Shown piece after piece: positions 13,383 to 21,241 of a DNA stretch of 24,500 bases. The DNA is from a virus. A model generated the notes under the pieces. The model searched no databases and was not told where the DNA came from. It saw nothing but the letters and a program-made list of their open reading frames with translations. Each line of letters starts with the position of its first letter. Positions within the stretch are counted from its first letter, which is position 1. The position numbers and the translations under genes are program-made. The stretch spans positions 1 through 24,500 of the IMG/VR virus record IMGVR_UViG_3300008110_000499, one strand, 5' to 3'.

Positions 13383-13889
13383 ATGCCCCTCGCTCCCGAT
13401 ATGCCCTCTATGCCCGATGATCTCCGCATGGCCGCTGAGGCGTCTGACGCCGAAGTGGAGGACACCCTTGCGGGCCTCATTCCTCCCCCGGAAAAGCCTT
13501 ACAGCCCGAAGGTAGTGACCGCGCTCGCCAAAGCCATCGCGGCTGCGGCGAAGGTCATGGGCCTGGACCTCGCTCCTGAGCCCTACTCCGAACCCGTCAT
13601 GGAACTGGACCCGGAGGTAGTGCGCTTCCTCGCCATGATGGACGCCGCGTCGAAGGACTATGGCTCCCCCTTCCCCGTCCCTCTCGACCAAGTGAAGGGC
13701 GACCGGGAGTTGACCGTCCTCACGGCCCATCTTCTCGGACTGGCCAAAGACCGCGACTTCAAGGACTTCCTCAACATGCCGCTCGAAGAAGAGGGCATGG
13801 AGACTGAGGTGGAGGTCAAGGTCAAGCCCGGCATGGAGGAAGAAGAGGAAGAAGAGGACTTCGACTTCGCGGGCCGGATGCGCCGCTGA
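13383..13889 (+). CDS. Acidic head-module protein of unknown function
   Basis: A 168-residue protein. ATG 13383 has AAGGA nine bases upstream; GTG 13377 would leave almost no spacing. The sequence has a Pro/Met/Asp-rich N-terminus, a central Ala-rich helix (VVTALAKAIAAAAKVMGLDL) and a very acidic tail with seven consecutive Glu residues near the C-terminus ending in FDFAGRMRR. An acidic tail and a location between portal and scaffold suggest an assembly factor or a minor head protein that interacts with basic partners. The two palindromic operators at 13904 and 13933 follow directly. I do not recognise a family. Confidence 0.65.
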   Translation: MPLAPDMPSMPDDLRMAAEASDAEVEDTLAGLIPPPEKPYSPKVVTALAKAIAAAAKVMGLDLAPEPYSEPVMELDPEVVRFLAMMDAASKDYGSPFPVPLDQVKGDRELTVLTAHLLGLAKDRDFKDFLNMPLEEEGMETEVEVKVKPGMEEEEEEEDFDFAGRMRR

Positions 13890-13903
13890 TCGCCTGCCAC
13901 GGC

Positions 13904-13945
13904 TTTACACTGTAAAGGTGTAGGGCCGTGGCTTTACAGTGTAAA
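13904..13945. promoter_or_regulatory. Pair of operator-like palindromes between head genes
   Basis: TTTACACTGTAAA (13904-13916) and TTTACAGTGTAAA (13933-13945) lie 29 bases apart in the 69-base gap before the WYL-like gene. Both are preceded by GGC, and the central bases are C and G, so the two sites are reverse complements of each other. No good promoter is visible between them. They may act on passing polymerase, or in DNA organisation. Confidence 0.7.
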
Positions 13946-13958
13946 ACGGGAGTTGGGA

Positions 13959-14450
13959 ATGGCCTCACTTTTTGGCGCGTTGACCAGTGTAGCCAATAAG
14001 GTCAAGTCGGCCCTGGGCATCGGGCAAAAGCCGACTACTGTCATTCCCAAGACCCGTGGGCAGGCGTTCTACCGGACCTATGCCGGCGGCGTTGAGGCGA
14101 ACCTCACAGACGCAATCAATCGCAAACAGCCTGTCACCTTCTTCTATGACGACAAGTGGCAGCCTGACGGCGTCCCCGGCAAGATCGGGCAGCGCGTCGG
14201 TAACCCTCATGCCATTTGGATCGGTAACAATGGCACGAAATACCTACACCTATATGTAGATCCGCAGTCCGCGTCGGCAACTGGCGACTTGCCCGGCTGG
14301 CGGACCTTCATCGTGTCTCGCATCCAAAACGTCAGCGTCTTGGAGCTTGGCACTACACTGTTCGGCAAACCCGTCGCCTTCGTGTTCGCTCCCGGCTGGA
14401 ACCCCGCGTGGTACTCACGCGCAGGCACTCCCGTCGTTCTCGTCAAGTAA
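13959..14450 (+). CDS. WYL-like (SH3-type beta-barrel) domain protein in the head module
   Basis: A 163-residue protein from ATG 13959 (GGGAG six bases upstream). After a short amphipathic N-terminus (MASLFGALTSVANKVKSALG), residues about 45-130 read as a WYL-type barrel: LTDAINRKQPVTFFYDD, then GNPHAIWIGNNGTKYLHLYV, then LPGWRTFIVSRIQNVSVLE. The pattern A-i-x-x-k-x-P-V-t-F-x-Y, P-H-A, y-L-x-x-Y and W-R-t-F-x-x-x-R-I-x-n is characteristic. WYL domains in bacteria sense nucleic-acid-related ligands in regulators, but here no helix-turn-helix is attached. Phages carry similar stand-alone domains of uncertain role. A paired operator sits just upstream. A virion component is equally possible because of its position. 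Confidence 0.65.
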   Translation: MASLFGALTSVANKVKSALGIGQKPTTVIPKTRGQAFYRTYAGGVEANLTDAINRKQPVTFFYDDKWQPDGVPGKIGQRVGNPHAIWIGNNGTKYLHLYVDPQSASATGDLPGWRTFIVSRIQNVSVLELGTTLFGKPVAFVFAPGWNPAWYSRAGTPVVLVK

Positions 14451-14462
14451 AGGAAGTCCATC

Positions 14463-15302
14463 GTGACCACTCCCGCACCGTCCGCAAGTGCCCCGTCCCT
14501 CCCTTCGACCGCGCAGGCCGTCCTTGATGCGGCCAATGCCATCCACGCCACTCCTGAGCCCGCTGGCTTTACAAAGAAAACCGCGCAGCCCGACGTTGAG
14601 CCGTCCATGCTCGAAGCCCTCGGAGATGAGGGCGACGTTGAGGTTGAGGTCAGCGACGGCGAAGGTAAGCGCACGCGCAACCTGTCATGGTCTGATGCCA
14701 TGAAGCAGGTGCCGCCCGACATTCGGGCGCTGATGAAGAACATGCAGAAAGACTACACAAAGAAAACCCAGGAGCTTTCAGAGGCCCGCAAGGAGTTCAT
14801 TCGGGAGCGCGAAGCCCTGCTGAAAGGACAGCAGGCCCTCAAAGTGCCCGAAACTCTGCCTGAATACGACCCCTTCAACGAGGCGAGCATCAACGCCCGC
14901 ATTGAGGCCGAAGTCAACAAGCGCCTCAACGCCGTGCTCGAACCGATGAAGCAAGAGTACGAGGTCATGGCGGCCGAAGAAAGCTACCAGTCCTTCCTGG
15001 CTGAACACCCGGAGTTCAAGAACGACAAAGAACTTCGCGGCGAAGTCCAGCGCATGTTGGAGGCGAACACCTCCCTTGACCTCGAAACCGCCTATTGGGC
15101 CGCGAAGGGCAAGCTGAACAAGGCGCAGGCGACGAAGGAAGCAGAGGCGGCCAAGGCCCGTCGCGCCGCAGACCGTGAGGCTGCGACCCGTGCCACGGCC
15201 CTCCCGCGCAAAGGGACGGCGACCATGCCCGCAAAGGCCGACACAAAGAAAATGTCCAACGCAGACATCCTCGCGATGGCGCAGGCTCTTCATCGTCGCT
15301 GA
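14463..15302 (+). CDS. Capsid scaffolding protein, probable
   Basis: A 279-residue protein starting at GTG 14463 with AAGGAAG upstream. The N-terminal 60 residues are Pro/Ser/Ala-rich and acidic. Residues about 75-170 are strongly helical and charged with coiled-coil character (DYTKKTQELSEARKEFIRER and NARIEAEVNKRLNAVLEPMK). The C-terminus is Ala/Lys/Arg-rich (EAEAAKARRAADREAATRAT), ending in a basic helix (DILAMAQALHRR) suitable for binding capsid subunits. This acidic-coil-basic layout directly upstream of the major capsid gene is what scaffolding proteins of podoviruses show. There is no protease motif, so scaffold removal would have to be by exit or by another protease. Confidence comes from layout and position. 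Confidence 0.75.
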   Translation: MTTPAPSASAPSLPSTAQAVLDAANAIHATPEPAGFTKKTAQPDVEPSMLEALGDEGDVEVEVSDGEGKRTRNLSWSDAMKQVPPDIRALMKNMQKDYTKKTQELSEARKEFIREREALLKGQQALKVPETLPEYDPFNEASINARIEAEVNKRLNAVLEPMKQEYEVMAAEESYQSFLAEHPEFKNDKELRGEVQRMLEANTSLDLETAYWAAKGKLNKAQATKEAEAAKARRAADREAATRATALPRKGTATMPAKADTKKMSNADILAMAQALHRR

Positions 15303-15436
15303 TCTTGCGTACACTGAAAAGTCGCGCTACTCTCCTTGCATCGTGGGCCACCCCTCTGTGGAGCCTTCGGCGCAAGGAACCCGGCATCCCCGGACACTCC
15401 GACCCCCGGTAGCTTTTCACTCTAAAGGAGGGCGTC
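15303..15436 (+). promoter_or_regulatory. Leader region of the major capsid gene with strong ribosome site and weak promoter candidate
   Basis: This 134-base gap is long for the genome. TTGCGT (15304-15309), a 17-base spacer and TACTCT (15327-15332) form only a weak promoter match. TTTTCACTCTAAA (15414-15426) resembles a decayed copy of the phage palindrome. AAAGGAGGG (15423-15431), just before ATG 15437, is the strongest ribosome site in the window, in keeping with high capsid output. Confidence 0.4.
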
Positions 15437-16471
15437 ATGCCCGTCAATCCGTCGATCCTTTCGACTACTCTCCAGTTGCTCCGCGACAAGCTGATCGATA
15501 ACAGCTTCGTCAGCCACCCCCTGTTCCGCGCCATTGAGCAGGCAGGTAATCTCGTCAAGGTGTCCGGCGGCTCCCGCGTTGAGCAGCCTGTCATCTTCGG
15601 GGAGCACTCCTCTCTGAGCGTGCTGAATAACGGCTTCGAGCCCGTCAACATGGCGGTCACGGACCCCTTCAACGCCGCCAAGTTCGAGTGGGCGAACTTC
15701 ACGCAGCCCATCGTCCTGTCCGCCGTGGAAAAGGCCGCGAACAAGGGCGACCTTGCCGTGGTCAACATCCTCGAAAGCAAGATGAAGAACGTCATGCTTG
15801 GCCTGAAAAAGCAGGTCAACCAGCAGGTCATCGTCGGCACCGGGGCCATCAACACCCTTCAGACCCTCAACGGGAACGGAACGACCGCCGTCGCTCCGAA
15901 CACGACGGGCTGGTTCGAGGGTGTGACGCCTGCAACGCAGGCGAACGTCGTGGGCGGTCTGGCCAAGGCGACCTTCCGCAGCCAAAACTGGTACAACCAG
16001 TTCTTCAACAGCGGCGCGGCCTTCGACCTGAGCCACCTTGATCAGCTGATGATCAACGCGCAGCTTTACCACCCCGGCGGCAAGTTCCCGGACATCATCC
16101 TGATGAGCCCGCGCTGCTATGCCGCCTTCCAGGCGCAACAGCAGTCCTTCGTGCAGTATGTCAGCGCGACTGACCGGGCCTCGCTGGACGCCGATATGGT
16201 GGGCATGTGGCGCGGTGCGAAGATCTATGTGGACCCGAACCTTGGCTTCACGGCCAACGCGGGTTCCGGCATGGGCGCGCTCCCGGTCTCGGCCTATGTT
16301 CTTTCGAGCGATATGTTCCAGCTTTACGCCGACACGGACGGCTGGTTCAACCTCTCGGAGATGCTGCCCGTCCCCGGCACCGCCACTGAGGCTGCGATGG
16401 TATTCTGCCGGATGCAGCTTGTGACCGGCCACCTCGCCTCTCACGGCGTCCTCATCAACGCGGAGGCTTGA
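15437..16471 (+). CDS. Major capsid protein, HK97-fold type
   Basis: A 344-residue protein with an excellent ribosome site. After an N-terminal helix (LSTTLQLLRDKLIDNSFVSH) it has VSGGSRVEQPVIFGEHSSLS, the E-loop-like hairpin region, then DPFNAAKFEWANFTQPIVLS followed by AVEKAANKGDLAVVNILESK, a W-x-N-F-x-Q-P-I-x-x-S pattern that I recognise from HK97-fold phage capsid proteins, and a long spine helix (ILESKMKNVMLGLKKQVNQQ). The C-terminal half gives the A-domain, with HPGGKFPDIILMSPRCYAAF and GAKIYVDPNLG. Size, position after scaffold and the strong translation signal agree. No delta-domain or internal protease is seen, as expected when a separate scaffold is present. Confidence 0.88.
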   Translation: MPVNPSILSTTLQLLRDKLIDNSFVSHPLFRAIEQAGNLVKVSGGSRVEQPVIFGEHSSLSVLNNGFEPVNMAVTDPFNAAKFEWANFTQPIVLSAVEKAANKGDLAVVNILESKMKNVMLGLKKQVNQQVIVGTGAINTLQTLNGNGTTAVAPNTTGWFEGVTPATQANVVGGLAKATFRSQNWYNQFFNSGAAFDLSHLDQLMINAQLYHPGGKFPDIILMSPRCYAAFQAQQQSFVQYVSATDRASLDADMVGMWRGAKIYVDPNLGFTANAGSGMGALPVSAYVLSSDMFQLYADTDGWFNLSEMLPVPGTATEAAMVFCRMQLVTGHLASHGVLINAEA

Positions 16472-16476
16472 TCCAT

Positions 16477-16932
16477 ATGGCGACTTCCAACCTCATCAAC
16501 TACTTGCAGGCCGGTGAGGCTGCGGACACCTCGAACCGTCAGACGGTCGAGACGTTCCTCACCTCAACGACCGTCGCCACTGGCGACTTCATCGCCCTGG
16601 ACACGGGTGCAACGGGCGCCAATAAGGCCCTGTTCGTCGTCCCGACCCCGGCCGTCGCCGGCCGTGGAAACGTCGTCGGCGTGGCCCTCGCGGGCGTCGT
16701 CGGCACGGCCTCCGCACCGGCACAGGTCAAAGTCGTGATTGCGGGCTATGCCCCGGTGGCGAAGGTCGCTGCGGGTACAGCGCAGCACGCCTCCCTCACG
16801 ACCTCTGGCACCGCCGGGACGGCCGTCACCTATGCCACTGGCACTCACACGGGGACCGGCCCTGCCGCCGTCGCCCTGACTGCTGAGGCCGGTGGCTTTG
16901 CGGAAGTGTTCGTCTACGGCCGCTTCGACTGA
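16477..16932 (+). CDS. Head decoration or stabilisation protein, probable
   Basis: A 151-residue protein from ATG 16477 (GGAGG ten bases upstream; TTG 16468 is a poorer start that overlaps the capsid stop). It is Ala/Gly/Thr/Val-rich with repeated short beta strands (GDFIALDTGATGANKALFVV, VKVVIAGYAPVAKVAAGTAQ) and almost no charged helices. Small beta-rich proteins encoded directly after the major capsid gene commonly decorate the capsid surface or cement capsomers. It is followed by two hairpins that may reduce transcription into the tail genes, which would let capsid and decoration protein be made in excess. No diagnostic motif supports a named family. Confidence 0.6.
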   Translation: MATSNLINYLQAGEAADTSNRQTVETFLTSTTVATGDFIALDTGATGANKALFVVPTPAVAGRGNVVGVALAGVVGTASAPAQVKVVIAGYAPVAKVAAGTAQHASLTTSGTAGTAVTYATGTHTGTGPAAVALTAEAGGFAEVFVYGRFD

Positions 16933-16940
16933 GCCTGCGC

Positions 16941-16998
16941 TACCCTGCCCCCCAGGGTACACTGCCCCCGTCCGCCCACAGCGGGCGGGGGCTTCTTC
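16941..16998 (+). terminator. Tandem hairpins after the capsid genes, possible partial terminator
   Basis: The first hairpin is TACCCTG (16941-16947) with CAGGGTA (16953-16959) around five C residues. The second is a GC-rich imperfect stem (about 16964-16992, with a short left-side bulge) followed by TTCTTC (16993-16998). The pair fills the 79-base gap before the tail adaptor gene. A leaky terminator would lower tail gene expression relative to capsid. Confidence 0.6.
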
Positions 16999-17011
16999 AT
17001 AGGAGACAGCC

Positions 17012-18391
17012 ATGAACCTTGGCGAAATGATCGACTTTGTGGGCAATCTTCTCGATTATGATCCCACAAACGACACCTATAGACAGCAGATCGTCTCCCT
17101 GCTGAACGACGCGCAGACCCGCTGCCTGACTGACCGGCCGTGGGACTTCGCCATGCGCGACCGCGTGCTGAAAGTCTGGACTGATGTCGCAGCCGTCAGC
17201 GTCGGCGTCGTCAACGGCTCAACGACCGTGACGGGCGGCCCATTCCCCATCAGCACTTCGGCGGTCAAGCCGGGCTCGGAGTATGAGCTTGGCATCCTCG
17301 AAATAACTGACAGTAATAACGTCACCGGCCGTTACCGCGTGATGTATGTCGCGCTGTCCAACCAACTTTTCATTGAAAGAGACTTCGAGGGAGCGACCGG
17401 CGCCTACACGGCGAAGCTCTACCGCCGGGAGATCTACCTGCCCTCTGACTGTATGCAGGTCCAAAACGTCGCAGACCCCTCTGTGGGCATCCCCGCGAAG
17501 GCGATGTTCCTGAGCAAATGGGAGCGGGAGGATGCGAACCTCGACCCCGCGCTACTCGGCACGCTCGAAGCCTACCTGCCCTCGGAGGGGCTGCGCGTTC
17601 CGGCCCCGCAGACGCCGCGTGGAGTGACTGTCCCCACGGTCGCGCCGGGACAGGGCATCCGCACCATCAACGTCTACATGGTCAACGTGCATGGGCCGTT
17701 CAGCACCAACTTCGCGGTCTATCCGCGTGATGCCTCTGACGGCTTCGAGAGTGCGCTGAGCAAGGTCGCCACCTACCATCTGACTGATACGCAGACCCTG
17801 CACTTTACGCCCGAAGCCGTGGCTAATAAGACGGGCTTTTACAGGCGCTACTACTTCACTTGCCCGGAGGCAGGCATCCTCGCTCCTGTCCGCGTGCGAG
17901 GGGCCTATGTGCAGGGTGCGCCTCCTGTCCCGAACGTGGACACTGTTCCACCGCCCGGAGGCATCACGCTTGGGCCGGACCTGTCTCTGGCGACCCTGAG
18001 CAGCCAGACCTTCCAGGCAACGTCTATCCGCTACCAGTGGGATCAGTCGGCGGTCTATCAGTCCATCCAACTGTACCCTCACCCCTCGACAGACCAAGAC
18101 CTTGACTGCCGGATGCTCATCAGCCCGTCGCGGATGCTCGAAGATCAGGACGCGCCGCTGGTTCCGGCCGCATACGCGCAGCTAATCGCCTATGCTGCCC
18201 TCGAAAATGTCACGCTTAAAGTGGCGAACCCCGCGCTATCGCAGGTCTACATGCGAAAAAAGGACACGCTTTACAAAGGTATGGAGCAAGCCTACCTCAA
18301 AGCCGTCCCTCGCAGGCTCATCAAGGGCACACCCGTCGCTGGCTACCGCTATGTGACCAATCCCTTCGGGCCTCTGCGCCTACTCCCGTGA
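17012..18391 (+). CDS. Head-to-tail adaptor / tail tubular protein A-like
   Basis: A 459-residue protein with AGGAGA before ATG 17012. The N-terminus (LGEMIDFVGNLLDYDPTNDT, LNDAQTRCLTDRPWDFAMRD) is the helical start typical of podovirus adaptor (gp11-like) proteins, where a helix-rich dodecamer joins portal to tail nozzle. A beta-rich middle follows (VYMVNVHGPFSTNFAVYPRD) with a Pro/Gly-rich linker (NVDTVPPPGGITLGPDLSLA). The C-terminal helical stretch (LVPAAYAQLIAYAALENVTL) is again adaptor-like. At more than twice the length of T7 gp11, it carries an extra beta domain, perhaps surface-exposed. Position between capsid and nozzle genes supports the role. The assignment is based on layout and partial pattern. 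Confidence 0.6.
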   Translation: MNLGEMIDFVGNLLDYDPTNDTYRQQIVSLLNDAQTRCLTDRPWDFAMRDRVLKVWTDVAAVSVGVVNGSTTVTGGPFPISTSAVKPGSEYELGILEITDSNNVTGRYRVMYVALSNQLFIERDFEGATGAYTAKLYRREIYLPSDCMQVQNVADPSVGIPAKAMFLSKWEREDANLDPALLGTLEAYLPSEGLRVPAPQTPRGVTVPTVAPGQGIRTINVYMVNVHGPFSTNFAVYPRDASDGFESALSKVATYHLTDTQTLHFTPEAVANKTGFYRRYYFTCPEAGILAPVRVRGAYVQGAPPVPNVDTVPPPGGITLGPDLSLATLSSQTFQATSIRYQWDQSAVYQSIQLYPHPSTDQDLDCRMLISPSRMLEDQDAPLVPAAYAQLIAYAALENVTLKVANPALSQVYMRKKDTLYKGMEQAYLKAVPRRLIKGTPVAGYRYVTNPFGPLRLLP

Positions 18392-18398
18392 GGTCTTA

Positions 18399-20570
18399 AT
18401 GCGCGGAAATGTCTATCAAACGCCCATCGCAGGCGGGCTCGAAACTCGACTTCCGCAAAATCCGCAAAATGCGGGCAAGGTCGAAAACTGGATCAGCGAC
18501 CGCTCAACCGGCGGCTGGTCCTCTCGCCTTGGGTATGAGCCCTTTCGACCCGGCGCGACGAACTGGGATCCTTTCGGCAATAATGGCCCGATCTACTCTC
18601 TGCATGTAGCGCAGCACCTCGCAGGCGGGGCAAGGCAGCATGTTTTGTTCGAGGAAGGTGGCAGCCTGCACCTTCTTTACGATGCGGCTGGCACTCCTGT
18701 CCTTCGCACTCTTGCTACCGGCCGGCATATCCCCACGGCGACTGAGGCAGGAAGCTGGTACACAGACACCGGCTATGGAACGGTAGTTACCAATGGCTTC
18801 GACCGGCCTGTGATCGTAAAGCCGTGGCCGCTCGGATCTATCGTGGACAGTTCATCCACGATTACTCAATGTATTAGAAACTTTGGCTTTGATGGACTGC
18901 CGACTTCGGTAGACCCACACAATGTAAAACCAGTCCCGCCGCCGCCGTTCCCGCCGAACATCCCGGCTCCGGGTGCAGGCGCTGTCACCCTCTGGTGTCC
19001 ATCGCAGGGGAACGCGGTGCCAGACGGCGGACGGTGGGGCCTTGGCTTCGCAGATAACTCCGCAGGTACAGACGGGGCCAAAGAAGCCATCTTCGCATGG
19101 TCTGTCAGCTTCATCAGCGACACCGGGAGCGAGGGGCCTACCTCGCCTCTCGCCTCTGTCCGTTGGGCGCTGGAAGCGGGCGCGGAAGGCTTCAAGCACG
19201 CCGCCTATGTGGATCTACCCACCGGCCCGAAGGGCACAGTAGCGCGTAAGCTGTACCGAACCGCTAACTACTCTGACGACTTCGACTTCCCCGGAGACAC
19301 TACTCTCTACTTCATTGACATTATTCGCAATAATGTAGAGACTGTCTATTTCGACGCAGTGTCCTCTGCGAACCTCGGGCAGCCCGCGCCCGCGATTGCG
19401 ACCGGGCCTCTGCCTGCGCCCCGCGCACGGTTTTCCGCGCTTTATAATGGCTGCCTGTTCCTTGACGGCGGCATTGACGACAGCCGGACCCTCTACTTCT
19501 CCACAGCCGGGCTGATTGAGCAGTTCTCCGCAGACGCCTACATCGAACTGTCCTCGATCGGCGGGGGCATCACTGCACTTTTCTCGAACTATACAAGCCT
19601 GCTTGTTTTTAGAGAGAATGGCATCGATGTCGTGCAGGGCGACTACACGGCGGGCTTTACAGTCACGACCATCAGCAACAGCGTGACCTGCAAGGCGCCC
19701 CACAGCATCAAAACTGTCCCTGGCTTAGGTGTCGTGTTCCTCGCCACTGACGGCGTGTATGCGATCACGGGCGGTCTGGTAGGCGGCGCGAACGCGGAGG
19801 TCATCAACCTGACGAGTAATCAGGACAGTTTCATCGACAAAATCACGCCCGACTGTATGCCGAAGGCCGTCGCGGTTTTCAGTGAAAAGTCTCGCGAGTA
19901 CCAACTGTATGTCCCGCTCAACGGGAACGATCGGCCCGATCGCGGACTGGTTTTGCATGTAGACCGCCTGGGCAGCGTCGATACCGTCAGCCCCTGGTCT
20001 ACTCGCCTTGGCTTCCCCGTGGGCGCTGTCAGCAGTTTCTATGATGGAACCGTCGTCTTTGGCCATCACACCGGGAATGAGGACAGCACGCCGAACTCGC
20101 AGCGCGGGCTCTTCGTCATCAGCGGCAAGCATGTGCTCGGCAAGATTGCGGCCGAAAACACGCTGGTCTATGCGCCGCCGCCGGTCAGCACCTACCGTTC
20201 AGCGTGGAACGCCTTTGGAGATCCACAGACACAAAAACAGGTCAACTATGTGACCCTCTGGATCATCACGACGGGGAACGTCCCGATCACGGTTCGCCAC
20301 TACAAAGACTTCTCTCTGACGGCGACTGAGGAACGGACCTACCTCGCACAGCCTCCTGATGCGACCTCTCTCCCGGTACTCGATAAGGCCGTGATCGGCG
20401 CTGCAAACTTTTCAGACGAAAGACTGATCCCGCTCCGCGTCAGCGTGGCCCATCAGTCGGCCGCATGGTTTTGCTTCGAAATCGAGACGCAGGCAGAGAT
20501 CACCCTCGTTGGCTATGAATACGACTACATCACCAAGGGCACGCGAGTAGTCGCAGGGGTGCGCGCATGA
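18399..20570 (+). CDS. Tail nozzle / tail tubular protein B-like structural protein
   Basis: A 723-residue protein, the largest virion gene completely inside the window apart from any continuing at the edges. The N-terminus, GGLETRLPQNPQNAGKVENW, resembles the start of podovirus nozzle proteins, which name the number of tail subunits and anchor to the adaptor. A long beta-rich body follows, including RARFSALYNGCLFLDGGIDD, LLVFRENGIDVVQGDYTAGF and LGVVFLATDGVYAITGG, segments that read as beta-propeller-like blades seen in nozzle and stabilisation proteins. A proline run at about residues 175-190 (VPPPPFPPN) interrupts it. It ends overlapping the next ATG by four bases. Order adaptor-nozzle-internal proteins is that of T7-like tails. 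Confidence 0.65.
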   Translation: MRGNVYQTPIAGGLETRLPQNPQNAGKVENWISDRSTGGWSSRLGYEPFRPGATNWDPFGNNGPIYSLHVAQHLAGGARQHVLFEEGGSLHLLYDAAGTPVLRTLATGRHIPTATEAGSWYTDTGYGTVVTNGFDRPVIVKPWPLGSIVDSSSTITQCIRNFGFDGLPTSVDPHNVKPVPPPPFPPNIPAPGAGAVTLWCPSQGNAVPDGGRWGLGFADNSAGTDGAKEAIFAWSVSFISDTGSEGPTSPLASVRWALEAGAEGFKHAAYVDLPTGPKGTVARKLYRTANYSDDFDFPGDTTLYFIDIIRNNVETVYFDAVSSANLGQPAPAIATGPLPAPRARFSALYNGCLFLDGGIDDSRTLYFSTAGLIEQFSADAYIELSSIGGGITALFSNYTSLLVFRENGIDVVQGDYTAGFTVTTISNSVTCKAPHSIKTVPGLGVVFLATDGVYAITGGLVGGANAEVINLTSNQDSFIDKITPDCMPKAVAVFSEKSREYQLYVPLNGNDRPDRGLVLHVDRLGSVDTVSPWSTRLGFPVGAVSSFYDGTVVFGHHTGNEDSTPNSQRGLFVISGKHVLGKIAAENTLVYAPPPVSTYRSAWNAFGDPQTQKQVNYVTLWIITTGNVPITVRHYKDFSLTATEERTYLAQPPDATSLPVLDKAVIGAANFSDERLIPLRVSVAHQSAAWFCFEIETQAEITLVGYEYDYITKGTRVVAGVRA

Positions 20571-21241
20571 AACACTGGACTGAGCGGGAAGCCGCAGCGA
20601 ACACGACTGTCTCTCCTGACGCGCTCAACGACGAACTGCGGGCAAGTCAGTCCAGCATCACGACCCTAAGTCGGGAGCAGATGCCCCCGAACTTTGTGGA
20701 AGCCTCTCGGATGGTGGACTATGCGCTGCACCGCGTATGGTCTGATGCGCGCTGGCCAGAGGCTCGAACGGGGCAACAGCAGGCTGATGCCGATGTAAAC
20801 GTCCCCGATAATGCCTGGGAGGCGACGACCATCCAAGTCCACGCAGGCGGCTGGACAAACATCAGCACCGCGCCCATCACTCTGACCGGGTTCAAGGGCG
20901 GCAGCCTCTACTTCGAGTATGGCTGCAATACCTATGTGAACCAGATCTTCGGCGTCGGCGTGAACGACGGGAAGCCCTACTCTCCCGCCTACATGCGGAT
21001 GCGCGTGACCGTCAACGGCGTGACGATCGTTGAGCGCAGAGGCAAGTCGCATCACGGGCGACAGCGCATCTTCGGGACCGCGTTTTTACCGGCAGGAGAT
21101 CTGGTAGTAAACATTCAGTTCCGAATGACTGAGCCATCGCAGGATGCGAACAGCAACACGACGGCCGCACCGCCGGATAATAATGTCATGTTCGCGCATG
21201 TTTACGGCGGACGCTACTTGGCGATCGGGAGGTGGAGATGA
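20567..21241 (+). CDS. Tail appendage-like protein 1 of 3
   Basis: A 224-residue protein; its ATG overlaps the nozzle stop. The N-terminus, TTVSPDALNDELRASQSS, has the short x-T-x-x-x-L-N-x-x-x-x module often found at the virion-attached end of phage fibre proteins and shared in outline with the next two genes. A linker (ADVNVPDNAWEATTIQV) leads into a beta-rich domain with aromatic residues (GGSLYFEYGCNTYVNQIFGV) suggestive of a jelly-roll-like fold. It is likely a tail-attached accessory or host-recognition protein, but no receptor-binding motif or depolymerase active site is visible. Function is inferred from position and N-terminal pattern only. Confidence 0.55.
   Translation: MKHWTEREAAANTTVSPDALNDELRASQSSITTLSREQMPPNFVEASRMVDYALHRVWSDARWPEARTGQQQADADVNVPDNAWEATTIQVHAGGWTNISTAPITLTGFKGGSLYFEYGCNTYVNQIFGVGVNDGKPYSPAYMRMRVTVNGVTIVERRGKSHHGRQRIFGTAFLPAGDLVVNIQFRMTEPSQDANSNTTAAPPDNNVMFAHVYGGRYLAIGRWR

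Noticed and set aside
15422-16444. A 340-codon leftward open frame opposite the major capsid gene
   Set aside because: It is antisense to the capsid gene with its strong ribosome site; composition indicates a shadow frame.
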